A DNA stretch of 64,000 bases from Flavobacterium fluvii (GTDB lineage: Bacteria > Bacteroidota > Bacteroidia > Flavobacteriales > Flavobacteriaceae): contig NZ_FQWB01000004.1 of NCBI RefSeq assembly GCF_900129545.1, positions 62,001-126,000 of the forward strand. The letters run 5' to 3'. A program made the translations under genes and the position numbers. The notes under the pieces are model-generated. The model was not told the DNA's origin. It searched no databases and saw nothing but the letters and a program-made list of their open reading frames with translations. Shown here in pieces: positions 36,417 through 45,800 of the stretch; the first letter of the stretch is position 1, and each line of letters starts with the position of its first letter.

Positions 36417-37067
36417 ATGAATCACGAAGTAAAAGATTACAAAGTAAATTTAATCGAAAAAAAACAGTTAATCATCACCGGAAAAGGAGATGACAATTTA
36501 TGGAATAACGCCATGATGCTAACCGATTTTTGTTCTCCATGGGATACTGAAAAACCATCAAAAATAACGTTCAGGGCACTTTGGGATACCGAAAAATTGT
36601 TTTTCAACTTCACCGTTTTGGATTCGTCCATTCACATAGAAAAGCAGAATGACAGCATTGACAGCATCAATAATTCAGATAGAGTCGAACTTTTTTTCAG
36701 ACCCGACGATTCCATGAATCCCTATTACTGTCTGGAAATGGACACGGATGCCCGATTAATGGATTTTATGGCGCATCCAAACAAGAATTTGGATTTCAGT
36801 TGGAATTGGCCAAAGGACGATATCGTGGTTAAATCATCCGTAAAAGAGGATTCTTTCACTGTTGAAGGGTCAATTTCCATTCAATCCCTAAACGATTTTA
36901 ATTTAATAAAAAACAACAAAATCGAAACAGGAATTTTTCGGGCTAAATATTCCCCGGACAAAAGCGGAAATTTTGAGCCTACCTGGATAACATGGGTAAA
37001 TCCAAATACGGAAACACCAAATTTCCATATCGCTTCTTCTTTCGGCATACTAATTTTAAAAGAATAG
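36417..37067 (+). CDS. CBM9-like / DOMON-fold carbohydrate-binding protein, cytoplasmic form
   Basis: 216 residues that look like a stand-alone CBM9-type domain: GKGDDNLWNNAMMLTDFCSPW, then FRALWDTEKLFFNFTVLD, the NSDRVELFFRPDD segment and YYCLEMDTDARLMDF. The C-terminal block FEPTWITWVNPNTETPNFHI is also typical. Such proteins are found singly in Bacteroidota glycan loci, with unknown role. I chose ATG 36417; a longer in-frame start at 36342 adds 25 residues (MLFLLIISFLKECLDL) that are not a convincing signal peptide. It is transcribed away from operon B by a promoter of standard type, so it may lie outside the operator-controlled regulon. Confidence 0.72.
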   Translation: MNHEVKDYKVNLIEKKQLIITGKGDDNLWNNAMMLTDFCSPWDTEKPSKITFRALWDTEKLFFNFTVLDSSIHIEKQNDSIDSINNSDRVELFFRPDDSMNPYYCLEMDTDARLMDFMAHPNKNLDFSWNWPKDDIVVKSSVKEDSFTVEGSISIQSLNDFNLIKNNKIETGIFRAKYSPDKSGNFEPTWITWVNPNTETPNFHIASSFGILILKE

Positions 37068-37134
37068 GCTTATTTAAGGTTTAAATGTTTAAATGTTTAA
37101 AGTTAATGAATAAATCCTAAAAGAAAGTTCTTTA

Positions 37135-38565
37135 CTAGGCACTTACTTTTATGACTACTCCGGCTTGTTTAGCCAATTCTGCTCGCAATGAATTAGGAAT
37201 CGTAACACTGATTCCGCCATTCACATTTTTATAATTCAGTTTTTGTTTGTTTGCCAAAAGCATAACGTTCAATTTTCCTTTTAAACTGTTTTTGATGACA
37301 ATCTGAGAAGGAATCTCTTTTTCGGTTGCAGTGGGAAGGTAAATTCCAAAAACGGTTTTTTCACCTTTCGAAGTGTAATATAAATTACCTTCAGAATAAG
37401 GTAATATTGGCTTTGTGGCATAAATGGCATCTCCATTCACATCAAGCCATTTTCCAACCTCGGCCAATGTTTGTTTTATTTTTGGTTCAAATTCTCCTTT
37501 CCCGTCAGGCCCCACACCAAGCAATAAATTACCTCCTTTGGCAACAATACCAGTCAATAATTGAATTACTTGAGTACCTGATTTGTATTTATCATTTGGA
37601 ACCCAGCCCCAGGCTCCTCCAAGGGTAATGCAACTTTCCCAAGGCACAGGAATTGGTTTTTCAAGCACTCTTCGCTCAGGGGTTAGGAAATCTTCATATT
37701 CACCCGATACCGTTCGGTCTACAACAATCAATTCTGGTTGTTTTTTGCGTGCGTTATCTACAATGTGTTTCATGTTGATATCCAAGTTCTGACGCCCTTT
37801 TGCATTAGAAGCGGGACGAATCCATCCGCCATCAAGCCATAATATATCCACTTTACCGTAATTGGAAGTCAATTCATCCAACTGATTTTGGGTATATTTT
37901 ACAAAACTTTGCCATCTTTCGGGATGGTCTTTGATGTTGTAATTTGGATTTCTGTCTTTTGGGGGATAATATTTCCACCAGAAATCCTGAGAATTCCAAT
38001 CCGGTTTCGAAAAATAAATCCCAACCGCCAATCCTTCTTTCCGGGAAGCATCCATCACATCTTTTAACACATCGGGCTTTGAATTTTTGGCGTAAGGTAA
38101 ATTCGGATTCGTGATTTTAAAATCGGTAAATTTCGAATCATACATACAGAATCCATCGTGGTGTTTGGACGTGAAAACTAAATATTTAAAACCCGCACTT
38201 TTGAACATCTTAGCCCATTTTTCGGAATCTAAATGTGTTGGATTAAAACTGAATCGAGCTCCGCGATAATCTGAAGCATAAGATTCATAATCTTCATAAC
38301 CGTTTCGTGTTACCCAGTCTTCAGGAGCCAACCCCCAGGATTCAATGACTCCCAATTGGCTGTACAATCCCATATGAATCAGGACCCCAAATTTATAATC
38401 CCGCCATTTGGCAAGATTTTCTTTTGCAGGTTTATCTTTTGGACCTACATAGGAATCATAAGGTGTTTTCACATTTTCGGGTAACATGATGTCCCCTTGT
38501 GCGTGAGACAAAGTTACTGTTGAAAAACAGCACGCTATCAAAGCTAATTTTAATTTATTCGCCAT
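37135..38565 (-). CDS. GH29 alpha-L-fucosidase (476 aa)
   Basis: Exo-alpha-L-fucosidase with a signal peptide (ending SHAQ). GH29 motifs are FGVLIHMGLYSQLG, FTSKHHDGFCMYDS, the VGIYFSKPDW segment and the nucleophile D245 in DILWLDGG. PWESCITLGGAWGW and GGNLLLGVGPDGKG complete the set. It has a short C-terminal beta domain. It is the last gene of the leftward C-left unit, after a 244-bp gap from kbl, which might hold a second promoter. The second GH29 at 41058 differs in sequence, so the two may prefer different fucosyl linkages. Confidence 0.94.
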   Translation of the reverse strand: MANKLKLALIACCFSTVTLSHAQGDIMLPENVKTPYDSYVGPKDKPAKENLAKWRDYKFGVLIHMGLYSQLGVIESWGLAPEDWVTRNGYEDYESYASDYRGARFSFNPTHLDSEKWAKMFKSAGFKYLVFTSKHHDGFCMYDSKFTDFKITNPNLPYAKNSKPDVLKDVMDASRKEGLAVGIYFSKPDWNSQDFWWKYYPPKDRNPNYNIKDHPERWQSFVKYTQNQLDELTSNYGKVDILWLDGGWIRPASNAKGRQNLDINMKHIVDNARKKQPELIVVDRTVSGEYEDFLTPERRVLEKPIPVPWESCITLGGAWGWVPNDKYKSGTQVIQLLTGIVAKGGNLLLGVGPDGKGEFEPKIKQTLAEVGKWLDVNGDAIYATKPILPYSEGNLYYTSKGEKTVFGIYLPTATEKEIPSQIVIKNSLKGKLNVMLLANKQKLNYKNVNGGISVTIPNSLRAELAKQAGVVIKVSA

Positions 38566-38809
38566 TATAGATGAAATTTATTCAAATTTTTTTATTTGTC
38601 GCACCTCTATTTTACAATTCGTCAGATTCCTATCACTTAAGCGTTAACTTGTATTTAGCAATGACACAGTCACTATTACACAAATAATTTTAGCGATAAA
38701 TGTCTTTTTTTATTAGTTTTTAGATATATAAATATTCGTTTTTTTTCTAGCTAAAAACTATTAAATGCTATCTAATTTTATTTGAGTATAAATCGGAATC
38801 ATCAGCATT

Positions 38810-40012
38810 TTAAGCTTTTGAACTTTCGATTACTTTCAGCTCTTTTCCAACTTTAACAAAAGCATCAACAGCTTTCTTTATTTGATCCAAATCATGTCCC
38901 GCAGAAATCTGCACTCGTATTCTGGCTTTTCCTTTTGGCACAACCGGATAGAAAAACCCTATTACATAAATTCCCTCTTCCAACAGTTTTCGTGCAAAAT
39001 CCTGGGCCAATTGTGCATCATATAACATTATAGGCACTATGGGGTGTACACCGGGAACAATATCAAATCCGGCTGCCGTCATTTCTTGACGGAAATATTT
39101 TGTATTTTCTTCCAATTTATCTCTTAAATGAGTGGAATCGGTTAAAATTTCAAGCACTTTTAAAGTAGCACCAACAATGGACGGAGCTATTGTATTTGAA
39201 AACAGGTAAGGTCGGGAAACTTGACGCAACAATTCTACAATTTCTTTTCTTGCAGCCGTGAATCCACCCGAAGCACCTCCCAACGCTTTTCCAAAAGTTC
39301 CCGTGATGATGTCAACGCGATCCATTACATTGTGGTATTCATGAACACCTCTCCCACTAGTCCCTATGAAACCTGTGGAGTGACACTCGTCGATCATTAC
39401 CAAAGCACCATATTTATCGGCCAAGTCACATATTTTATCCAATTGGGCAATCGTTCCATCCATCGAAAATGAACCATCGGTAACAATAAGTTTTCGCCTT
39501 GCAGAGCTGGCTGCTTTCAATTGTTCTTCTAAATCTGCTATGTCATTATGCTTGTATCGAAATCGATTGGCTTTGCAAAGTCGAATACCGTCAATTATGG
39601 ATGCATGATTAAACTCATCTGATATTACTGCATCTTGGGAAGAAAGTAACGGTTCGAATATACCTCCATTGGCATCAAATGCCGAAGCATATAAAATACA
39701 GTCTTCCATTCCCAAGAACGCAGCTGTTTTCTGTTCCAATTCTTTGTGGATATCCTGTGTCCCACAGATAAACCTCACTGACGAAAGTCCAAAACCATAT
39801 TTTGTAAGGGCTTCAATTCCTGCCTCAATTACTTCCCCATTTGATGCAAGACCCAAATAGTTATTGGCACAAAAATTCAATACATTATTTTGGGCTGTTG
39901 TATTGATTTCGGCTCCCTGTTTCGAAGTAATTATTCTTTCATTTTTATAAAGCCCGTTGGATTTTATGTTTTCCAGCTCGCTTATCAATTCATTTTTTGC
40001 AGTTCCGTACAT
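38810..40012 (-). CDS. kbl: Glycine C-acetyltransferase (2-amino-3-ketobutyrate CoA ligase)
   Basis: 400-residue PLP enzyme of the alpha-oxoamine synthase family. It splits 2-amino-3-ketobutyrate with CoA into glycine and acetyl-CoA, the second step of threonine catabolism. The PLP Lys is K242 in [21 protein letters not shown] (208-215), [12 protein letters not shown] and [11 protein letters not shown] are diagnostic. Length and motifs fit Kbl better than KAS or SPT. It starts 3 bp after the threonine dehydrogenase stop, so the two are a true operon. Cytoplasmic. Its place between two fucosidase genes in a glycan locus is unusual. Confidence 0.93.
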   Translation of the reverse strand: MYGTAKNELISELENIKSNGLYKNERIITSKQGAEINTTAQNNVLNFCANNYLGLASNGEVIEAGIEALTKYGFGLSSVRFICGTQDIHKELEQKTAAFLGMEDCILYASAFDANGGIFEPLLSSQDAVISDEFNHASIIDGIRLCKANRFRYKHNDIADLEEQLKAASSARRKLIVTDGSFSMDGTIAQLDKICDLADKYGALVMIDECHSTGFIGTSGRGVHEYHNVMDRVDIITGTFGKALGGASGGFTAARKEIVELLRQVSRPYLFSNTIAPSIVGATLKVLEILTDSTHLRDKLEENTKYFRQEMTAAGFDIVPGVHPIVPIMLYDAQLAQDFARKLLEEGIYVIGFFYPVVPKGKARIRVQISAGHDLDQIKKAVDAFVKVGKELKVIESSKA

Positions 40013-40015
40013 CGT

Positions 40016-40972
40016 CTAATTAATATTAAGTTCTGTTGTATATTTTAGTTTCAATTCGTCAATCATGACATTGGTCATCGCATCAATATCAAATTTTGGT
40101 TTCCAATTCCAATCCGCTCTGGCAACTGAATCATCAATACTGGATGGCCAACTTTCGGCAATTTTTTGTCTAAAATCCGGTTGGTACACTATCTCAAATT
40201 CCGGATAAATCTTTTGAATGGATTTGGCTAATTCTTCGGGTGAAAAACTCATCCCCGACAAGTTATAAGAAGTTCTCACGCTAATGTTTTCTTTAGGCGC
40301 TTCCATTAATTCGATGGTAGCCCTGATAGCATCATCCATATAAGCCATTGGCAATATTGTTGTAGGTTCCAAGAAACATTCAAAAACCTCATTTTTAACA
40401 ACTTTATGAAAAATATCAATTGCATAGTCAGTTGTTCCTCCGCCCGGTAACGACTGATGTCCAATCACACCCGGGTATCTTATGGAACGTATGTCAAGAC
40501 CATACTTTTCATGGTAATATTTGGCCCAATTTTCACCGGCCACTTTACTGATGCCATACACCGTTGAAGGTGCCAAAACATAATCTTGCGGTGTTTGATT
40601 TTTTGGTGCATCGTTTCCATAAACAGCAATAGAACTTGGAAAAAATACTCTATCAATATTAGTCAATCTTGAAACCTCCAAAACATTAAAAAGAGATTTC
40701 ATATTTATATCCCAAGTACTTAGTGGCGCCTTCTCGCCATTTGCAGACAGGATAGCCGCAAGATGATAAATTTGTGTAATTCCAAATTTTAAAACTAGCC
40801 GTTGTAAAGCCTCAAAATCTGTTGCATCAAGGACTTCAAAACAACCATTAAAAGATGGATTCATGCGTAAATCCGAAGCTATTACATTATCCGCACCATA
40901 CTTGTCCTGTAGTTTTTCGGTCAAAACAGAACCTAGTTGTCCACTGGCTCCAACTATTAAAATTTTTGTCAT
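40016..40972 (-). CDS. L-threonine 3-dehydrogenase, SDR type
   Basis: 318 residues of extended SDR fold, not the zinc MDR type. GASGQLG (8-14) binds NAD, Y-x3-K is in STVYGISK, and the diagnostic blocks PGGGTTDYAIDIFHK, RTSYNLSGMSFSPEE and SWPSSIDDSVARADWNWKP are seen in characterised flavobacterial-type L-ThrDH. It oxidises threonine to 2-amino-3-ketobutyrate for Kbl. I chose ATG 40972 (MTKILIVGASG); the in-frame ATG at 41026 adds 18 non-homologous residues. The gene lies 85 bp downstream of the GH29 gene and 3 bp upstream of kbl. Confidence 0.92.
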   Translation of the reverse strand: MTKILIVGASGQLGSVLTEKLQDKYGADNVIASDLRMNPSFNGCFEVLDATDFEALQRLVLKFGITQIYHLAAILSANGEKAPLSTWDINMKSLFNVLEVSRLTNIDRVFFPSSIAVYGNDAPKNQTPQDYVLAPSTVYGISKVAGENWAKYYHEKYGLDIRSIRYPGVIGHQSLPGGGTTDYAIDIFHKVVKNEVFECFLEPTTILPMAYMDDAIRATIELMEAPKENISVRTSYNLSGMSFSPEELAKSIQKIYPEFEIVYQPDFRQKIAESWPSSIDDSVARADWNWKPKFDIDAMTNVMIDELKLKYTTELNIN

Positions 40973-41057
40973 TATATAAGATTGATTTATTTGTTCGCTG
41001 TCCATCGAATTTAATAATGGAGGCAATTACATCCATTTTTCTTTACTGTTTTGCTTC

Positions 41058-42383
41058 TTAATTCTTAAACTCCACATTATCGAGTTTTACAACCAATGGA
41101 TTGGGCCAATTTGAACCATCATAAATACGCTGTGCATTCATTACCGATATTTCAATTCCTTCATCGCCTTTAGATATAATGGTTGGTTCAGGATTGGCTT
41201 TTGTAATGTATTCGAGTACTTTTCCATTGTGCCCCAACAATAAAATTTTGGCATTGCTATTCGCTTTCAACGATTTTAGTTGAATGGTTTTTCGTTCTTT
41301 ATACTTCCAATTGCTCTCCGTTAAAAAAACATACAGTGAATTATCTTTTTCATTTTTAAGAAACCAGTTTGTTCCTTCTTTAATAACGGGACAGGCCACT
41401 GTGTTTTCCAGCGCCTCCTGATTGATAAAATTCCAGAGCGATATTTCATTTAATATGGCTAGTTGCTCTGGAGGAAAATTTCCTTCTGCATCTGGACCAA
41501 AGTTTAAAAGAAGGTTTCCTCCTTTTGCTCTAATTTCTATCAGTTTTTTAATTGCTTCATTTCCTGACTTATAATTTTCATTAGTCGGCTGGAATTGCCA
41601 TGCTTGGCCTAGTGTATAACAAGCTTCCCACGGCGCTTTAATTGGTTTGTCCGGAATTACTTGTTCGGGAGTTTGTATAGCCCCTCTTGTTACTACCACA
41701 TCAGGATTTATTTTCCAACAAACTTTTGCAAGTTCTGTTTTTCCAAATTGATCAAGACCGTCTAAAAACACTATATCAATCTTCCCGTAGTTGGTCATTA
41801 ACTCTGTCATTTGTTTTTTTGCATAACTGTTCAACTCTGGATTGTGCGAAGCAAGGGCTTCTGGCCTTTCCCTTGATATTAATGTACCTTGTTTGTGTAA
41901 GAAATAAAAATCATCGGGAGAGAAATAGAGTCCGATTGCAATACCTTCTTTGCGAAAAGCATCCACGACCATTTGGGTAATATCTTTTTTATAAGGTGTG
42001 TTTGCAATACTGAATGTTGTGGTTTTAGTATTAAACATACAAAAACCATTGTGATGTTTGGTTGTAAACACCACATATTTCATTCCTGCTAATTTTGCTG
42101 CTTTTGCCCATTGTTCAGGTTTGAAATTCGTCGGATTGAATGTTTTGGGCAAATCATCGATATAACGTTTCAAATAATCATCTGAAGCTCCAACCATACT
42201 ATGACTAATAATCGTCCCTAGCTGTACATCCATACTCCAATGTATGAACATTCCAAAACCAAGATTTGAAAACCATTTTTCCCGTTGGGGCTTATTCAGA
42301 TTCAGCATTTTCTCCTGGGAAAATGCTTGCAGAAATACAGTTAGCAAAAAGAAAACTGTTACGAATGTTTTTTTATTTTTCAT
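41058..42383 (-). CDS. GH29 alpha-L-fucosidase (441 aa)
   Basis: First gene of the C-left unit. It has a signal peptide (TVFLQAFSQ). GH29 features are FGMFIHWSMDVQLG, FTTKHHNGFCMFNTK, the GLYFSPDDFYF segment and the nucleophile D208 in DIVFLDGL. APWEACYTLGQAWQF and GGNLLLNFGPDAEG follow. It belongs to a different subgroup from the 476-aa paralog (FIHWSMDVQLG, no LDGGW). Regulated by promoter C-left with operators C, shared with the divergent metalloprotease gene. It removes terminal alpha-L-fucose, likely in the periplasm or at the surface. Confidence 0.94.
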   Translation of the reverse strand: MKNKKTFVTVFFLLTVFLQAFSQEKMLNLNKPQREKWFSNLGFGMFIHWSMDVQLGTIISHSMVGASDDYLKRYIDDLPKTFNPTNFKPEQWAKAAKLAGMKYVVFTTKHHNGFCMFNTKTTTFSIANTPYKKDITQMVVDAFRKEGIAIGLYFSPDDFYFLHKQGTLISRERPEALASHNPELNSYAKKQMTELMTNYGKIDIVFLDGLDQFGKTELAKVCWKINPDVVVTRGAIQTPEQVIPDKPIKAPWEACYTLGQAWQFQPTNENYKSGNEAIKKLIEIRAKGGNLLLNFGPDAEGNFPPEQLAILNEISLWNFINQEALENTVACPVIKEGTNWFLKNEKDNSLYVFLTESNWKYKERKTIQLKSLKANSNAKILLLGHNGKVLEYITKANPEPTIISKGDEGIEISVMNAQRIYDGSNWPNPLVVKLDNVEFKN

Positions 42384-42495
42384 GCTTTATATTTTTTTAG
42401 AAATAGCTTGGATCATACTTGAATCGAGTAAAATAAATTATCAAAAGAATATTATTTAATAAAAAAAACAAGGTCTGTTTTTTTTTATTACGCGA

Positions 42496-42526
42496 CGAAA
42501 TTATAGATTCGGTTTTAATAAAACAA
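42496..42526 (-). promoter_or_regulatory. Promoter C-left for GH29-Tdh-Kbl
   Basis: Minus strand: TTG (42526-42524), 20 bp, TAATTTCG (42503-42496). Confidence 0.7.
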
Positions 42527-42542
42527 ACAAAAACCAATAAAA

Positions 42543-42579
42543 TGTGCTCGAGAACATAAATTTAACGTGTTCGAGCACA
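42543..42579. promoter_or_regulatory. Operator pair C shared by divergent promoters
   Basis: TGTGCTCGAGAACA (42543-42556) and CGTGTTCGAGCACA (42566-42579), 23 bp start-to-start. Each copy is exactly 16 bp from the TTG of the promoter on its side, so one pair serves the fucosidase and protease promoters symmetrically. Confidence 0.8.
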
Positions 42580-42595
42580 TTTTTTATCGTTTTAT

Positions 42596-42626
42596 TTGTT
42601 TAATTAAAAAATAAAATATAGTTTCG
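42596..42626 (+). promoter_or_regulatory. Promoter C-right for the metalloprotease gene
   Basis: TTG 42596-42598, 20 bp, TAGTTTCG 42619-42626. Confidence 0.7.
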
Positions 42627-42868
42627 TCATAATTAAGGAGTTAAAAGCGCGAAATAAACATTTATAACTTGTCATTTTCAGCAAAAAAACAACATGATTT
42701 TTTGGAATTTTCGGACTTTAAATTTAATATGAAAAAACTCATATTATTTGATTTCTGAAATTAGCAATACTAGTTCTGTTTTTTGTCAATTATCCGTGAA
42801 GGCGTTACATAAGTTGTTCTAAAAATCTCAAAATATTAATAACTATTTTTTTAACTAAACCAAAACAA

Positions 42869-45800
42869 ATGAAAAAACAATTACTCAGCCACTTATGGCC
42901 CTTTTTGGTAAAAGCCCAACAGGCTTTTTTATCAAAAATCTGCAATCTCAAATTTCTAACGCCATTGGGATTTCGAAGAATGGCTTTTTTGCTTTTGCTA
43001 ATACCTTGTTTAGCAAAAGCTCAATACGTATCGGACCATGCAAGAAATTTAAACCTGGTTTACTTTATTCCTAATGACAACCCTGCCATACCGGATTACG
43101 AAAGACGAATTAGTGAATTTATGCTATGGCTGCAAGACTACTATGGCAAGGAAATGGAGAAAAATGGCTATGGTTACAAAACTTTCGGGCTATTAAAAGA
43201 TGATGCTGCCAAAAGAGTAAAAATCACCTTGATTCAAGGAAAATTAGGAAAAGAAAGTTATGGTTACGATGCTGGAGCACCAAATGTAAAATCTGAAGTA
43301 GATGCGTATTATGCTGCACATCCAGATGAAAGACAAGGCGAACATTTCCTTATCCTTTTACCTCATAACCCTAGTCCTACAGGAGTACCATTCTTTGGAA
43401 CGGGAAAAACATGTTATGCAAAAGACATTGCAGACATAGACATGAGCCTTAAAGGTACTTCCGGATGGATAAAATGGGCCGGTGGTCTAGCCCATGAATT
43501 GGGGCATGGATTAAACTTACCACACAACCGCCAAAAAGAATCTGAAAACGCTACTTTGGGAATGGCTTTGATGTGGGCAGGAAACAGTACATTAGGAAAG
43601 TCGGCTACTTTTTTAACCGCCACTGACTGCGCCATTTTGAATACCAACCAGATTTTCAATAAAGATACCAAAACCTATTATGGAGCCGTAAATTCTAAAA
43701 TTAAAACTATTCACCCTAGTTATTCTTCCACTAAAGGTGCGATAGTGGTTTCAGGAAAATTTACGACAGACACACCAGTTAATAGTGTTGTTTTTTACAA
43801 TGATCCCAATAGCCATGATGCCAATATGGTATACGAAGGAACAGGCGTAAATCATGACTACAATGCCATTACCTGGGAAACAAAAACCATTGCTGTTGAC
43901 AGTTTTCATGTCGAGATGCCTATAAGTGATTTGGCACTAAAAGACGATGCCACCCCTTATGAATTGAAAGTAAAATTAGTACATGCCAACGGGACTATTA
44001 AAGAAACCATTTACACCTATAATTTTGTAAACGGAATACCGGTTCTGGACTTTGGAACCAAGGAAGAAATAAGTAAAACAGGATGGACTGCAACAACAAG
44101 TTCTCAGCAAGCTACATCATCTGCATTACTAATTGATGGCGACCCGGCTACCTCTTGGCACAGTCAGTGGTCAACACCCCCGGCAGCAACATATCCACAT
44201 ACTATTACTATAGATTTGGGTAAATTAGAGACCTTATACGGATATACAATCGTAAATACGTTTCGAAGAGCCATTAAAAATGCAGAAATATTATACAGTA
44301 CCGATGGAGTGAATTTTACTTCTTTAGGCGATTTTGTTATTCCAAAATCAACAGACGCAAAGGATTTTGAAGGTGCTCCGCTTACTTTCAGGTATTTTAA
44401 AATCATTGCAAAATCCAGTTGGGATGGAGAACAATTTGCCCAAATTGGTGAGATTGGCTTCTACAAAGAACAAGATATAGAACCAACAGTTGCCATTACT
44501 TCTCCTGCCAATGGAGCATCAATAGCACTAGGTACGAATATTAACATAACTGCTAATGCAAACGACATTGGTGGAACCGTATCTAAAGTAGAATTTTTTA
44601 ATGGAGCCACTAAGTTAGGAGAGGATTTAACAGCACCTTACAGTTACAATTGGACTAATGTGCCTTCAGGCCAATATGCCTTGACTGCAAAAGTAACCGA
44701 TAATTCCGGTGCAACAAGCATTTCAAATGAAGTTGTTATTACTGTTAAAGCATTGACCAACTTATTGTCTGCAGCTGACAGCTATGTAAGAGATGGCGGT
44801 AGTACTACTGCAAATTTTGGCACTCAAACTGCACTAACCGTCAAAAAAGATGCCGCAGGGTTTAACCGAATTACTTATTTAAAATTTAATTTGGGTCAAT
44901 ACCAAACAGACAATTTTGATGTAGCAAAACTAAAATTGACTGTACAAACAGCGGGAACCGGAAGTCCCTCAGCAGATTATCAACTTTGGTACTGCAGTAA
45001 CGACACTTGGACTGAAACTGGTCTTAACTGGAACAACAAACCTGCCCAAACCACTTTACTTGCTACTCAAAAAGGAAAAGCTGCCGGAAATGTTCTTGAA
45101 TGGGACATCAAAAATCAATTGAAAGCAGAAATAAACGGCGATAAAATCCTGACTCTTGCTATTGTTTCTTTAACACAAGGAAGTGCTTATGATTTAACTT
45201 TAAATTCTAAAGAAGCGGCAGGAGATATATCTCTAAAACCACAAATAATTACCGACTCTAAACCTCAAGTGGCATTGACATCACCTGCTAATGAAGCAGT
45301 AATAAATCAGGGAGATCCTCTAACCCTTAGCGCAACAGCTACAGATGACAGAGGTGTTTCTTCGGTGAAATTCTTTATTGATGGAATCGAAAAAGCAACG
45401 GTAACACAAGCGCCATACACCTGGATTTCCCCAAGTTTACCATTAGGCTCTTATGTTATCACGGCAAAGGCAACTGATGCTTCAGGTCTTGTGGGAGATG
45501 CTGTTCCGGTTACGATAACCGTAAAAGATCTTACTCCTCCAGTAATTGACTGTCCTGAAAATATTCAAGTGACTAATGATCAAAATCAATGCGGTGCCAA
45601 TGTAAGTTTTGCTGCAACGGCAACAGATAATTTAAGTGATGCTTCTATTACCTATAGTCCTGAAACGGGTAGTTTATTCCCAATCGGGTCAACGATTGTT
45701 ACAGCTACAGCAACTGATGCAGCAGGAAATACCAGTACGTGTTCATTTTATGTAACAGTAACAGACAACACAGCTCCGACAATAGTTTGTCCTGGGAATA

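Noticed and set aside
36212..36493. 93-codon ORF upstream of the CBM9-like gene
   Set aside because: Very Lys/Arg/Asn-rich, overlaps the CBM9-like start in another frame, no family pattern; most likely chance in AT-rich leader DNA.
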